A stretch of DNA of 52,117 bases from Rugosimonospora africana. GTDB lineage: Bacteria; Actinomycetota; Actinomycetes; Mycobacteriales; Micromonosporaceae. The notes under the pieces were generated by a model. The model did not search any database. It was not told where the DNA came from and saw nothing but the letters and a program-made list of their open reading frames with translations. The stretch covers positions 1-52,117 of the forward strand of contig NZ_BONZ01000026.1 of NCBI RefSeq assembly GCF_016862975.1. Direction: 5' to 3'. Below are positions 39,821 through 48,807 of the stretch, piece by piece (positions within the stretch are counted from its first letter, which is position 1; each line of letters opens with the position of its first letter). Position numbers and translations under genes: made by a program.

Positions 39821-40810
39821 TCAGATGAGGGCGGCGTCGGCCAGGTACTTGCCGACCCGGGCGATCTCCTCGGAGTCCAGCGCGATCTGCGGCAGGGCCG
39901 TCGTCGGGTACGCGATGATGCCGCGCAGGTGCAGCGCCGCCTTGAAGGCGCCCAGCGCCGAGGAACTGCCCCCCATCCTCGGCCCGCCCACGCGTACCAG
40001 GTCGAACAGCCGGAACAGGCGCTCCTGCTCGTCCCGGGCCGCCGCCCAGTCGCCGCGCTTCGCCGCCCGGTACAGGCGCACGTACCCGTGCGGATCGACG
40101 TTTCCCAGCCCGGGTACCACCCCGTCCGCGCCCATCCACAGGGCCGCGTCCACGGTCAGCTCCGAACCGGTCAGCACCGCGAACGAGGGCAGGTCACGGT
40201 TCCGCCGGCCGAGGATCACCCGGCGCAGCCCGCCGTCGTCGCCGCTGGAGTCCTTCAGCCCGGCGAGCACTCCCTCGGCGGCCAGGTCCAGCAGCAGCGA
40301 CGCGTCCAGCTTCGTGTGCACCGACACCGGCAGGTCGTACGCGTACAGCGGAACTCCGGCGCGCTTCGCGATCGTCCGGAAGTGCACCGCGATCTCGGCC
40401 GGGTGGGTACGCGTGTAGAACGGCGCGGTCGCGACGATCCCGCCGGCGCCCGCGTCCAGCGCGGCCTCGACGTGGCTGAGCACCCGCGGTGCGGTCATGT
40501 CGATGACGCCGGCGAGCACCGGCACCTGACCCGCCACGTGGCGCAGCACGGTGTCCAGCACGGTACGGCGGTGCCGGTCCGGCAGGAACGCCGCCTCGGA
40601 CGAGGAACCCAGCACGAACAACCCGTCCACGCCGCCGTCCAGCAGGTGGTCCACCAACCGGGTCAGGGATCCGGTGTCGACCTCGAAGTCGGGCGTGAGT
40701 GGCGTGCACACCGGGGGGATGACGCCGGACAGGGTTACCTTCCCGCCGTCAGCGGCGCCGAGGAACGAGGCGTCGCGGTCAAGCGGCGGGTTTACTGGAA
40801 CAACACTCAT
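39821..40810 (-). CDS. nanA: DHDPS/NanA-family aldolase, likely N-acetylneuraminate lyase
   Basis: The 329-residue TIM-barrel aldolase forms a Schiff base with a 2-oxo acid. The pyruvate-binding motif is LFVLGSSSEAAFL near residue 64, the catalytic tyrosine is in PLYAYDLPVSVHTKL near 156, and the Schiff-base lysine in GLKDSSGD near 183. The family splits sialic acid, condenses lysine precursors or cleaves sugar acids. Context favours sialic acid: it is the last gene of an ABC-transporter operon beside a sialidase. Its start overlaps the stop of the ATPase gene (ATGA). An N-terminal extension of ~25 residues (PPLDRDASFLGAADG) contains a 33-bp element repeated in the leader of the operon. Confidence 0.72.
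   Translation of the reverse strand: MSVVPVNPPLDRDASFLGAADGGKVTLSGVIPPVCTPLTPDFEVDTGSLTRLVDHLLDGGVDGLFVLGSSSEAAFLPDRHRRTVLDTVLRHVAGQVPVLAGVIDMTAPRVLSHVEAALDAGAGGIVATAPFYTRTHPAEIAVHFRTIAKRAGVPLYAYDLPVSVHTKLDASLLLDLAAEGVLAGLKDSSGDDGGLRRVILGRRNRDLPSFAVLTGSELTVDAALWMGADGVVPGLGNVDPHGYVRLYRAAKRGDWAAARDEQERLFRLFDLVRVGGPRMGGSSSALGAFKAALHLRGIIAYPTTALPQIALDSEEIARVGKYLADAALI
40754..40786 (-). repeat. 33-bp element repeated at 46585-46617 (copy 1, in nanA 5' end)
   Basis: It matches the later copy at 30 of 33 positions (GGCGCCGAGG-A/G-ACGAGGCGTCGCGGTC-N2-GCGG). It encodes LDRDASFLGA of the aldolase extension. Confidence 0.8.
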
Positions 40811-41883
40811 CGACGCTCCTGCGCTTGGCTGATCAGGTCGAGGTCGGTGGTGCCGGCCTCGACCGGGTGATGGCATCGGTACTGGTGGTCCGCACCGCCG
40901 CTGACCTCGGTCGGGTCGTCGGTCGTACCCGGCAGCTGCTCGGCGCAGCGGTCGTCGGCGCGCCAGCACCGGGTGCGGAACGGGCAGCCCGAGGGCGGGT
41001 GGGTGGCCGGCGGAACGGGCCCCACCAACGGGATCGGGTCGATCGGCGAGAGCAGCCCCGGCGTGGCCGAGAACAGCGCCCGGGTGTACGGGTGGCGGGC
41101 GTGCGCCGGTACCGCGTGGGCCGGTGCCTGCTCCACGATCCGGCCCAGGTACATGGTGACGACCCGGTCGCTCATTCGCCGTACCGTCTGGATGTCGTGC
41201 GACACGAACACCATCGCGAGGCCCAGCTGCTGCTTGAGGTCCAGCAGCAGGTTCAGGATCTGGGCGCGTACCGACACGTCCAGCGCACTGGTCGGCTCGT
41301 CGGCGATCAGCAGCCGCGGCTGCAGCGCCAACGCCCGGCCGATCGCGACCCGCTGGCGCTGGCCACCCGACACCTGGCTGGGCAGCACGTCGGCAACGCT
41401 CGCCGGCAGGCCGACCAGGTCGAGCAGCTCGCGTACCCGGGCCTCGCGCTCCCGTCCGGTGCCGACCCCGTGCACGTCCAGGGGATCGCGCAGCACCTGG
41501 CGGATGGGCAGCCGGCGGTTGAGCGCCGTGGACGGATCCTGGAAGACCATCCCGACGGTCTTCCCGATGGTGCGCCGCCGCTGCGAGCGGGACATCGCCG
41601 TGACGTCCCGGCCGTCGAAGCGGACCGTGCCCGAGGTCGGTCGTTGCAGGCCGACGAGCACCTTGGCCAGGGTGGACTTGCCGCAGCCCGACTCGCCCAC
41701 GATCCCGACGGTCTGCCCGGCGGCCACGCTGAGGTCGGCCCCGGTCAGCGCGTAGACGTGGTCGCGCCGTAGCAGCCCGCCGCTGCGGGCCCGGTACACC
41801 ACGTGGATGTCCTCGAGCTGGGCCAGGGTCGGTGCGGCCACCGCCGGCGACGCGGCCGGTACGCCATCCTCGATCGCGGTCAT
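40807..41883 (-). CDS. Oligopeptide/nickel-type ABC transporter ATPase (DppF-like)
   Basis: The 358-residue ATPase has Walker A GIVGESGCGKSTLAKVL near residue 60, signature LPSQVSGGQRQRVAIGRALA near 170, Walker B LLIADEPTSALD near 192 and the switch His in FVSHDIQTV near 223. The C-terminal oligo_HPY region carries a cysteine cluster (GCPFRTRCWRADDRCAEQ...YRCHHP). It pairs with the ATPase half of the upstream fusion protein. Start and stop overlap those of its neighbours by four bases on both sides. Confidence 0.9.
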   Translation of the reverse strand: MTAIEDGVPAASPAVAAPTLAQLEDIHVVYRARSGGLLRRDHVYALTGADLSVAAGQTVGIVGESGCGKSTLAKVLVGLQRPTSGTVRFDGRDVTAMSRSQRRRTIGKTVGMVFQDPSTALNRRLPIRQVLRDPLDVHGVGTGREREARVRELLDLVGLPASVADVLPSQVSGGQRQRVAIGRALALQPRLLIADEPTSALDVSVRAQILNLLLDLKQQLGLAMVFVSHDIQTVRRMSDRVVTMYLGRIVEQAPAHAVPAHARHPYTRALFSATPGLLSPIDPIPLVGPVPPATHPPSGCPFRTRCWRADDRCAEQLPGTTDDPTEVSGGADHQYRCHHPVEAGTTDLDLISQAQERR

Positions 41884-43874
41884 CGTGCCTCCGCTGGTGC
41901 GGCCGGCGCGGTACCCGGGCCGGCGGCGACGGCCGGTGCCGGGATCTCCAGCGCCGGGTGGTGGCAGGCCACCGAGTGGTACCGGCCCTGGCCCTCGAGC
42001 ACCGGCTGCTCCCGCCGGCAGATCTCGGTGGCCATCGGGCATCGGTCGGCGAACCGGCAGCCGCTGGGGAAGTCGGCCGGCGCGGGTACCACGCCCCGGA
42101 TCTGGGTCAGCCGCTCGGCGCCCGCCTCCAGGGACAGCACCGAGCCGAGCAGGCCGCGCGCGTAGTGGTGGGCGGGTGCTCCGACCAGTGCCGCGGTCAA
42201 GCCGGACTCGACGATCTGGCCGCCGTACATCACCAGTACCCGGTCGGTCACGTCGGCGACCAGCGCCAGGTCGTGCGAGACCAGGATGAGCGCGAAGCCC
42301 AGCTCGGCGCGCAGCCGCAGGAGCAACTGGATCACCTGCGCCTGGACGGTCACGTCCAGCGCCGTCGTCGGCTCGTCGGCGATGATGAGCTTCGGGTCGC
42401 GGGACAGGGCCATCGCGATCAGCACTCGCTGGCGCTGCCCGCCGGACAGCTCGTGCGGGTACGACGAGAGGGTCCGCGCCGGGTCGAGGCCCACCAGCTC
42501 CAGCAGTTCGGCCGGGCTGCGCCGGCCGCCGGCCCGGACCACCTGCTTCAGTTGGGCCTTGATGGTCATCGCCGGGTTCAGCGAGGACAGCGCGTCCTGG
42601 TACACCATCGCCATCTCGTGGCCGAGCAGCCGCCGGCGCGCCGACCGGGACAGCGTCAGCAGGTCGCGGCCGGCGAACTGGATCTCGCCGCGCACCCGGG
42701 CGCCCCGCGGTTGCAGGCCCATGACGGTCAGCGCGGTCAGCGACTTGCCCGAGCCGGACTCGCCGACCAGGCCGAGCACCTCGCCGGGGCGCACCTCGAA
42801 GCTGATGCCGTCGACGATGTCCACCCCGTCGTGCCGGTCGGCGAAGCCGATGGCCAGGTTCGTGACCCGCAGGACCGGTTCGCCCTGCGGCAGCGGCCGG
42901 GCACGTTCAGCGAGCCGCTGCGCCGCGTCGATCAGGCCGGGCAGTTCGGTGATCTCCCCGGACCCGGGCGTGGCCTGCTCCAGCGCGTCAACCTGGTCTT
43001 CCTTCTTGGCGGTACCGGGGCGCCGGGCGGCCGGTGCGGCCCAGGCGTCCGAGATGCCTTCGGCGAGAATGTTCAGCGACAGCACGGTGAGCAGGATCAG
43101 CAGGCCCGGGAACACCGTGGCCCACCAGCCGCCGAGCAGCACCATGTTCCTGCCGTCGGCGATGACGCTGCCCCAGGACGCCTCGGGCGGGCGCACCCCG
43201 GCGCCGATGAACGACAACGACGCCTCGAAGACGATCGCGTCGGCCACCGTGATGGTGGCGTACACCAGGATCGGCGCGGCGCAGTTGACGGCCACGTGGC
43301 GCACCAGGATGTGCCGGGTACGCGCGCCGATGACGCGCTCGGCCGCCACGTAGTCCTCGCCGTACTGGGCCAGCACGTTCGCCCGTACGACCCGGGCCAT
43401 GGGCGGCAGGTTCAGGAAGGCGATCGCGAACACCAGCACCGGGATGCTGCCGCCGAACACCGCGACCAGGACGGCGGCCAGCGCGATGCCCGGGAACGCC
43501 ATGATGACGTCCAGGATCCGCATGATGACCTCGTCGACCGCTTTGTGGGAGGTCGACGCGACCGAGCCGATGACGGCGCCGGAGACCAGCGCGAGGCCGG
43601 TGGCGCCGAGGCCGATGATCAGTGACCAGCGGGCGCCGTAGAGCAGCCGGCTGAAGATGTCCCGGTTGGCGCTGTCCAGGCCCATCCAGTGCGCGAGGCT
43701 CGGCCCTCCCCCGGAGGGCTCCTGAACGTAGGGGGAGTGGGGGGCCAGTAGCGGGGCGAGGATCGCGGCCAGCACGATCACCGCGATGACGATCAGGGCG
43801 ATCCACGAGGGCAGGTTCAGCCGCCGGAACCGGATGCCCGGCCGGGACAGTCGTTTCGCGAGTCCGCTGCGCAT
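41880..43874 (-). CDS. Permease-ATPase fusion of Dpp-type ABC transporter (DppC-DppD)
   Basis: The 664-residue fusion carries a DppC-type permease at residues 1-300 with about six membrane segments (LPSWIALIVIAVIVLAAILAPLLAP first; the EAA-like loop EDYVAAERVIGARTRHILVRHVAVN near 164). A linker of about 40 residues leads to a DppD-type ATPase with Walker A GLVGESGSGKSLTALTVMG near 381, signature HELSGGQRQRVLIAMALSRD near 493, Walker B LIIADEPTTALD near 516 and a cysteine-rich oligo_HPY tail. There is no stop or frameshift between the halves. Its ATG shares one base with the preceding permease stop. Fusions of this type occur in other actinobacteria. Confidence 0.88.
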   Translation of the reverse strand: MRSGLAKRLSRPGIRFRRLNLPSWIALIVIAVIVLAAILAPLLAPHSPYVQEPSGGGPSLAHWMGLDSANRDIFSRLLYGARWSLIIGLGATGLALVSGAVIGSVASTSHKAVDEVIMRILDVIMAFPGIALAAVLVAVFGGSIPVLVFAIAFLNLPPMARVVRANVLAQYGEDYVAAERVIGARTRHILVRHVAVNCAAPILVYATITVADAIVFEASLSFIGAGVRPPEASWGSVIADGRNMVLLGGWWATVFPGLLILLTVLSLNILAEGISDAWAAPAARRPGTAKKEDQVDALEQATPGSGEITELPGLIDAAQRLAERARPLPQGEPVLRVTNLAIGFADRHDGVDIVDGISFEVRPGEVLGLVGESGSGKSLTALTVMGLQPRGARVRGEIQFAGRDLLTLSRSARRRLLGHEMAMVYQDALSSLNPAMTIKAQLKQVVRAGGRRSPAELLELVGLDPARTLSSYPHELSGGQRQRVLIAMALSRDPKLIIADEPTTALDVTVQAQVIQLLLRLRAELGFALILVSHDLALVADVTDRVLVMYGGQIVESGLTAALVGAPAHHYARGLLGSVLSLEAGAERLTQIRGVVPAPADFPSGCRFADRCPMATEICRREQPVLEGQGRYHSVACHHPALEIPAPAVAAGPGTAPAAPAEAR

Positions 43875-44833
43875 CAGGTGGCGCTCCTGAGTCGGGGATT
43901 GACCAGCAGGTACAACACGTCGACGACGAGGTTGACCACCACGAAGCCGGTCGCGATGGTGAGCACGACGCCCTGGACGACGGCGGGGTCGCCGTCCTTG
44001 ACCGCGGTGATCATCAGCTGGCCCATGCCGGGCAGCGAGTAGATGGTCTCGGTCACCACCGCGCCGCCCAGCAGGTACCCGACCCGCAGGCCGAGCACGG
44101 TCAACGGGTTGATCAGCGCGTTGCGCAGCACGTTGCGACCGACCACGACGACCGGATGCAGTCCGCTGCCGATCGCCGTGCGCACGTAGTCCTTGTCCAG
44201 CTCCTCGACCATCGAGGTGCGGATGATCCGGGTGAGCTGGGCGGCCACCGGCAGCGACAGCGACAGCGCGGGCAGCGCCATCGAACGCAACCAGCCGCTG
44301 AACGAGTCGGCCGGATTGACGTACCCGCTGGTGGGGAACCACCCTTGGTCGACGGCCAAATACTGGATCATCAGCAGCGCGAGCCAGAATCCGGGTGCGG
44401 CGACGCCGACCAGCGACACCACCCGGATGAGCTGATCGGGCCACCGGTCCCGGAACAGCGCCGCGGTCACGCCGAAGATGACCGCCAGTACCACGGCGAC
44501 GAGCAGGCCGAGGAAGGTCAGCTGGAGGGTGAGCGGCAGCGCCGTGGTCACCGACTTCAGCACCGGTGCGTGGGTGAGCACGCTGGTACCCATGTCGCCG
44601 TGCAGCAACTGGCCGACGAACCGCACGTACCGTACCGGCAGCGGGTCGAGCAGGCCGTTGCTCACCTGGAACTGGTGGATCTGCTGCGGCGTCGGGTTCT
44701 GGCCCTCGAAGTACGCGTACTCCGGCTTGCTGGTGGAGAACCGCATGATGATGAAGACGAACAGGATGACGCCCAGCAGCAGCGGGATCAGCAGGAGTAC
44801 GCGGCGCACCAGCATTCTGAGGACCACTGCCAC
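43874..44833 (-). CDS. ABC transporter permease (DppB-like)
   Basis: The 319-residue permease has six predicted membrane segments, starting MLVRRVLLLIPLLLGVILFVFIIMRF. The conserved EAA-like loop is RTSMVEELDKDYVRTAIGSGLHPVVVVGRNVLRNALINP near 204-243. GTG 44833 has AGGAGG upstream. With the fusion protein it forms the membrane heterodimer. The gap of 100 bp to the solute-binding-protein gene is the only one in the operon. Confidence 0.9.
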   Translation of the reverse strand: MAVVLRMLVRRVLLLIPLLLGVILFVFIIMRFSTSKPEYAYFEGQNPTPQQIHQFQVSNGLLDPLPVRYVRFVGQLLHGDMGTSVLTHAPVLKSVTTALPLTLQLTFLGLLVAVVLAVIFGVTAALFRDRWPDQLIRVVSLVGVAAPGFWLALLMIQYLAVDQGWFPTSGYVNPADSFSGWLRSMALPALSLSLPVAAQLTRIIRTSMVEELDKDYVRTAIGSGLHPVVVVGRNVLRNALINPLTVLGLRVGYLLGGAVVTETIYSLPGMGQLMITAVKDGDPAVVQGVVLTIATGFVVVNLVVDVLYLLVNPRLRSAT

Positions 44834-44933
44834 GAGGTGCCTCCTGGATGAGTGGGTGAGCGGGTGGACGGGGCACTACGGCCGGCCGGCGCGGCGCCGG
44901 GTGAGGATCCGGCGCCGCGCGCGACAGGGGTCG

Positions 44934-46550
44934 TCAGGCGAACTTCGCCTTGAGCAGGTTGTATCCCGGGTAGGGCAGCGCCTGGATGCCGCTGAGCTTC
45001 TTCGGGTTCCACGCGGTCATCAGCTCGGTGTGTACCACCGGGTACAGCACCGCCTGCTGGGCGATGAGGTCCAGGTACTGGTGCTCCAGCGCCAGTTTCT
45101 GGGTCTTGTCGGGCTGGGCGGCAGCCTGGTCCATGAGCGAGAAGATCTGCTTGGCCTCGGTGGACGCGTCCCACTTGGTGTACTTCATCCAGGTGCCGTT
45201 CGCGGTGTAGTTGTACCGCAGGATCAGGTCGCAGTCGAGGCCGAACTGGTTCGGGTTCGAGGCGGCCGCCACCACCTGGTACGACTGCGACTGGTCCATC
45301 TTCGTGAACAGCGCGCTGGTGTCCTGCGGCGCCAGCGTGGTCTTGATGCCGACCGCCTCCCAGGAGTTGGCCAGCGTGGGCAGGCAGTCCACGATCCAGC
45401 TGACGTTGACCGCCATCAACGTGATCGACAGGTTCGTCACACCCGCGGCGGCCAGCAATTGCTTCGCCTTGTTGGGGTCGTAGGTGTAGACGGTCGACGC
45501 CTGGGCGTACGACGGGTTCTCGTGGTTGAGGAAGCTGGAGGCCGCGGTGCCGTGGCCCTTCAACGCGACTTCGATCATCTTCTGGGTGTCGATGGCGTAG
45601 AACATGGCCTGGCGCACGCGTACGTCGTCGAACGGCTTCTGCTTGGTGTTGAACATCAGGAACATGTGGTTCATGCCCTTGCCGCCCTCGACCGTCAGGC
45701 CGCCCTTGCTCAGCTGGTCGATGTTCGCGTACGGCACGTTGTCGGACAGCTGCGCGCCGGCGCTGTTGCCGGAGATCTTCGCGACGCGGGCCGAAGCGTC
45801 CACAATGGACAGCCAGTTCATCTTCTTGATGGTCGGCTTCAGCGGCCCGTTGTAGTCGTCGAACCGTTCGAACTCGCTGTTGGACTTCGGGTTGTGCGCG
45901 GTCAGCTTGTACGGGCCGGAACCCACCGCCTTGCCGCCCTTTGCCGCGTCCAGCCCGGCCTGGGTGCCGAACACGTGCCGCGGCATGATCTTCGGGATGG
46001 TCAGCCGGGCGAGGCCGTCCGGGAACGGGTAGTTGAGCGTGAACTCGACGCTGGTGTCGTCGACCTGTTTGACTTCCTTGAGCCAGCTGGCCAGGAAGGA
46101 GTACGCCAGGGTCTGGTTCTTGTTGTCGAGCGCGCGCTGGTAGGTGAACAGCACGTCGTCGATGGTGACCGGCTGCCCGTCGTGCCACTTCGCCCCCGAG
46201 CGCAAAGTGAACTTCCAGGTCGTGCCGGTGGTGTCGGGCAGCGCGGTGGCCAACGCCGCGTACGGGGCCCGGGTGAGCGGGTCGGTGTCGACCAGGCCCT
46301 CGTAGATGTGGTTGTTGGCGGCCATCGTGAAGGCCGACGCGGTCAGCAGCGGGTCCCAGCTCTGGTCGTTGCCGTACCCGATGACACCGGTCAAGAGGTC
46401 GTTGCTCCCGCTGGCCCCGGTGCCGTTGGTCGAGGCGGGTCCGCTGCAGGCCGCCAGGGCGGCGGAGATGGCGGCGGCGGCTCCTGCCGTGCCGCTGAAG
46501 CGCAAGAAGTCGCGACGGCTGACAGCGAGCCTGGATACCGGCGCGCTCAC
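44934..46550 (-). CDS. Family 5 solute-binding lipoprotein of ABC transporter, Tat-type signal
   Basis: The 538-residue SBP_bac_5 protein would capture the substrate outside the membrane. The signal has a twin-arginine motif (SRRDFLRFSG near residue 11) and a lipobox ALAAC (cysteine near 35), so it is likely a Tat-exported lipoprotein. The mature domain follows the DppA/OppA plan (DPLLTASAFTMAANNHIYEGLVDTDPLTRAPYAALATALPDTTGTTWKFTLRSGAKWHDGQPVTIDDVLFTYQRAL). I chose GTG 46550 because AGGAGG lies four bases upstream. Upstream in-frame residues are not signal-like. Dpp-type systems can carry sialic acid or oligosaccharides as well as peptides (H. ducreyi SatABCD). Confidence 0.88.
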   Translation of the reverse strand: MSAPVSRLAVSRRDFLRFSGTAGAAAAISAALAACSGPASTNGTGASGSNDLLTGVIGYGNDQSWDPLLTASAFTMAANNHIYEGLVDTDPLTRAPYAALATALPDTTGTTWKFTLRSGAKWHDGQPVTIDDVLFTYQRALDNKNQTLAYSFLASWLKEVKQVDDTSVEFTLNYPFPDGLARLTIPKIMPRHVFGTQAGLDAAKGGKAVGSGPYKLTAHNPKSNSEFERFDDYNGPLKPTIKKMNWLSIVDASARVAKISGNSAGAQLSDNVPYANIDQLSKGGLTVEGGKGMNHMFLMFNTKQKPFDDVRVRQAMFYAIDTQKMIEVALKGHGTAASSFLNHENPSYAQASTVYTYDPNKAKQLLAAAGVTNLSITLMAVNVSWIVDCLPTLANSWEAVGIKTTLAPQDTSALFTKMDQSQSYQVVAAASNPNQFGLDCDLILRYNYTANGTWMKYTKWDASTEAKQIFSLMDQAAAQPDKTQKLALEHQYLDLIAQQAVLYPVVHTELMTAWNPKKLSGIQALPYPGYNLLKAKFA

Positions 46551-46584
46551 GGTGCCTCCTATGGGGATCTGTCGGACCACCGAT

Positions 46585-46617
46585 GGCGCCGAGGGACGAG
46601 GCGTCGCGGTCGGGCGG
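46585..46617 (-). repeat. 33-bp element repeated at 40754-40786 (copy 2, in operon leader)
   Basis: It lies in the untranslated leader of the solute-binding-protein gene and matches the nanA copy at 30 of 33 positions in the same orientation. Confidence 0.8.
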
Positions 46618-46654
46618 TCCGAGTTCGACTGGTCGGTGTGATTCTCTTTCTGCG

Positions 46655-46681
46655 GACATTGGACGTCCCACATCCCATGTC
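46655..46681. promoter_or_regulatory. Two GntR-type operators between the ABC operon and gntR
   Basis: GACAT-TGG-ACGTC (46655-46667) and CACAT-CCC-ATGTC (46669-46681) are adjacent inverted repeats of the GACRT-N3-AYGTC type, centred 14 bp apart. They lie between the divergent ABC operon and gntR genes. The same motif occurs at 48709, 49616 and 49713. Confidence 0.7.
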
Positions 46682-46745
46682 CTGTAAGGTTGGAGGCTAG
46701 GGGTCGAGCCGTCCCCGGTCAAGAGCAGATCACCTGGAGATGTCC

Positions 46746-47531
46746 GTGGCATTTCACCCTGATGGCTGGAGCACCGGGAACGACACGGGCCGGCGGGTGC
46801 CGGGAAGGCGAGTGCCGGTGGCCGGCCGCCGGCCCAGCCGGGCGACCGAGGTGCAGGAGGCGGTCAAGGACATCATCCTGCGGCGGGGACTGGTCGCCGG
46901 TGACCCGCTGCCGACCGAGTCCGAGCTCATGGAGGAGCTGGGCATCGGTCGCAACTCGGTACGCGAGGCGCTCAAGGTGCTCCAGGCGGTCGGCATCGTC
47001 GACATCCGCCATGGCTTCGGCATGTTCGTCGGGCGCATGTCGCTGGCCGGCTTCGTCGACGAGCTGGCGTTCCACAGCCGGATGACGATGCAGGACGAAC
47101 GCAACCACCTCGGCCACCTCATCGAGATCCGGGAGGTGCTGGAGAGCGGCCTGGTGCTGCGGCTCATCGACAGCCTGGATTCCGGCGACCTGCCGGCGCA
47201 GCTCGCCCCGATCCGCGACGTCATCGAGCAGATGCGGGCCGAGGCGGCGGTGGGGGCAATCTCCCCGGAGACCGACCGGCTGTTCCACGACCTGCTCTAC
47301 CGGCCGCTGCGCAATCCGCTGGTGGGTCAGCTGCTCGGCGCGTTCTGGCAGGTGTACCACGAACTGCGCGACGACCTGGGTACCCCGGACGAGTCGCCGG
47401 CCGACGTCGCGCGTACCCACCGGGACATCTACCGCGCGGTGCTGACCGGCGACCGGGCGGCGGCCACCGAGGCGATGCGGGAGCACTTCGCCGGGGTACG
47501 GTCCCGGCTCGCCCGCCTCGCCCGCGGCTGA
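46746..47531 (+). CDS. FadR-subfamily GntR transcriptional regulator (first)
   Basis: The 261-residue protein has the GntR winged helix at about 30-98: TEVQEAVKDIILRRGLVAGDPLPTESELMEELGIGRNSVREALKVLQAVGIVDIRHGFGMFVG. An FCD effector domain follows (LIEIREVLESGLV, RLFHDLLYRPLRNPLV, THRDIYRAVLTGDRAAATEAMREHF), with His/Asp residues that often bind a metal and a carboxylate or sugar acid. I chose GTG 46746 (GGAG six bases upstream) over ATG 46740, which has no spacing. It is divergent from the transporter operon, its likely target. Confidence 0.88.
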   Translation: MAFHPDGWSTGNDTGRRVPGRRVPVAGRRPSRATEVQEAVKDIILRRGLVAGDPLPTESELMEELGIGRNSVREALKVLQAVGIVDIRHGFGMFVGRMSLAGFVDELAFHSRMTMQDERNHLGHLIEIREVLESGLVLRLIDSLDSGDLPAQLAPIRDVIEQMRAEAAVGAISPETDRLFHDLLYRPLRNPLVGQLLGAFWQVYHELRDDLGTPDESPADVARTHRDIYRAVLTGDRAAATEAMREHFAGVRSRLARLARG

Positions 47532-47550
47532 GCGCGAAACGGCCGCGCTC

Positions 47551-48687
47551 TCAGCTCAGCTCGCGCAGGTCGACACGCTGGAACGCGATCGCCTCGTACG
47601 GGCCGGCGCTCCCGGTCTCGTAGAGCACTCCGATGGTGTCGGCGTCGAGTTCGACCAGGTCCGAGTACGCCGCCGGCAACCTGGACAACTCGCGTACCGG
47701 CCGCCAGGTGGCCCCCGCGTCCCGGCTGGCCCGCAGTGTCATCGCGGCCCGCGCGGCCGGGTCGGCCGGGCCGGCGTACAGCAGCGGGGCGCCCGGCGCG
47801 CTCGGCGCCAGCAGGCTGCCCTGCACGATCGGGCCGGTCAGGTCGACCCGCGGGCACAGCGGCGCCACGAGAGTCTGCCCGCCGTCCCGGCTGTACCCGT
47901 CGGCGCGGTTGCCGGGTGCGGTGCCGTTCTGGTTGCGGGTGTTGACGTACAGCCGCCCGTCGGGCAGTTGCGCCACGGCCGTCTCGTTCGCGTTGACGTA
48001 CCCGTCGGGCTCGTCGGCCCGGTACCCGACATGCCAGGTCGCGCCGTCGTCGTCGCTGTAGAGGCAGTGCCCGCCGTAGCGGGCTCCGGTCGGTTGGTCG
48101 GCTTCCCTGTCGTGGTCGGCTTCGGCTTCCCTTGAGGGGTCGGCTTCGGCCGAATGGTTGGCGGCGGCGACCAGCCGGCCCGCGTGCGGCCCGTGCGCCA
48201 GCCGGATCGCGTGCCCCGGCCCAGTCGCGTACCAGTGCCAGCCGGCCAGCTTGACGGCGTCGGTGATGTCCCGGGGCGGGGTCCAGGCGGTGCCGTCGTG
48301 GTCCGCGTACCGCACCTGGACGCGCCGGCTCCGCGCGGCCGACACCTCGCCGCGCAGGATCTGCGCCTCGCTGGCGGTGCCGGCGTTGCCGGTGGTCAGC
48401 AGCACCACGCGGCCGGTCGAGGCGAGCACCGGAGTCGGGTTGCCGATGGTGTCCCCGCCGCCGGCCGCCACCACCCGCAGCGGACCCCAGGTGCGCCCGC
48501 CGTCGGTGGAGCGCCGGACCACGGTGTCGATGTCACCGGTGTCGGCGGGGCCGGCGCGGCGCCCCTCGGCGAACGCGAGCAGGGTGCCGGCCGGGGTGGC
48601 GACGACGGCCGGGATGCGGAACGCGGCGTACCCCTCGGTCCCGGACACGTACGGCACCGAGGTCCCGTACCGGTCGTTCGCCGGCAT
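47551..48687 (-). CDS. Exo-alpha-sialidase (GH33), no signal peptide
   Basis: This 378-residue six-bladed beta-propeller neuraminidase has the conserved arginine in AAFRIPAVV (R24). A catalytic-loop Asp is near 49-54 (PADTGDIDTVVRRS). Asp-boxes are STDGGRTWGP, SDDDGATWHV, SRDGGQTLVAP (degenerate) and SRDAGATWRP. The Tyr/Glu nucleophile region is PAAYSDLVELDADTIGVLYETG near the end. It lacks a signal peptide or anchor, so it probably works in the cytoplasm. An Ala/Glu/Asp/Arg insertion near residues 180-200 (EADPSREAEADHDREADQ) is repetitive. AAGGAG precedes the ATG, and a shared operator lies 22 bp upstream. Confidence 0.85.
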   Translation of the reverse strand: MPANDRYGTSVPYVSGTEGYAAFRIPAVVATPAGTLLAFAEGRRAGPADTGDIDTVVRRSTDGGRTWGPLRVVAAGGGDTIGNPTPVLASTGRVVLLTTGNAGTASEAQILRGEVSAARSRRVQVRYADHDGTAWTPPRDITDAVKLAGWHWYATGPGHAIRLAHGPHAGRLVAAANHSAEADPSREAEADHDREADQPTGARYGGHCLYSDDDGATWHVGYRADEPDGYVNANETAVAQLPDGRLYVNTRNQNGTAPGNRADGYSRDGGQTLVAPLCPRVDLTGPIVQGSLLAPSAPGAPLLYAGPADPAARAAMTLRASRDAGATWRPVRELSRLPAAYSDLVELDADTIGVLYETGSAGPYEAIAFQRVDLRELS

Positions 48688-48708
48688 GCGTCGCGCTCCT
48701 TGCCGCAG

Positions 48709-48721
48709 GACGTCCTATGTC
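48709..48721. promoter_or_regulatory. GntR-type operator upstream of the sialidase gene
   Basis: GACGT-CCT-ATGTC, an inverted repeat of the same type as those at 46655, 46669, 49616 and 49713, lies 22 bp before the sialidase start codon. Confidence 0.65.
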
Positions 48722-48807
48722 TCGAAACGCTAACCGGCGCGCGCCGATCGGGGCAAGCGGCGGGTTCCGGCAACCGTGGAGGGTGCGCGATGACCGCCGC
48801 GTTTCGG

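Noticed and set aside
39821-40810. Lysine-pathway dihydrodipicolinate synthase (dapA)
   Set aside because: No dap or lysine genes are nearby, and it is coupled to a transporter operon and sialidase. Sequence alone does not exclude other aldolase substrates.
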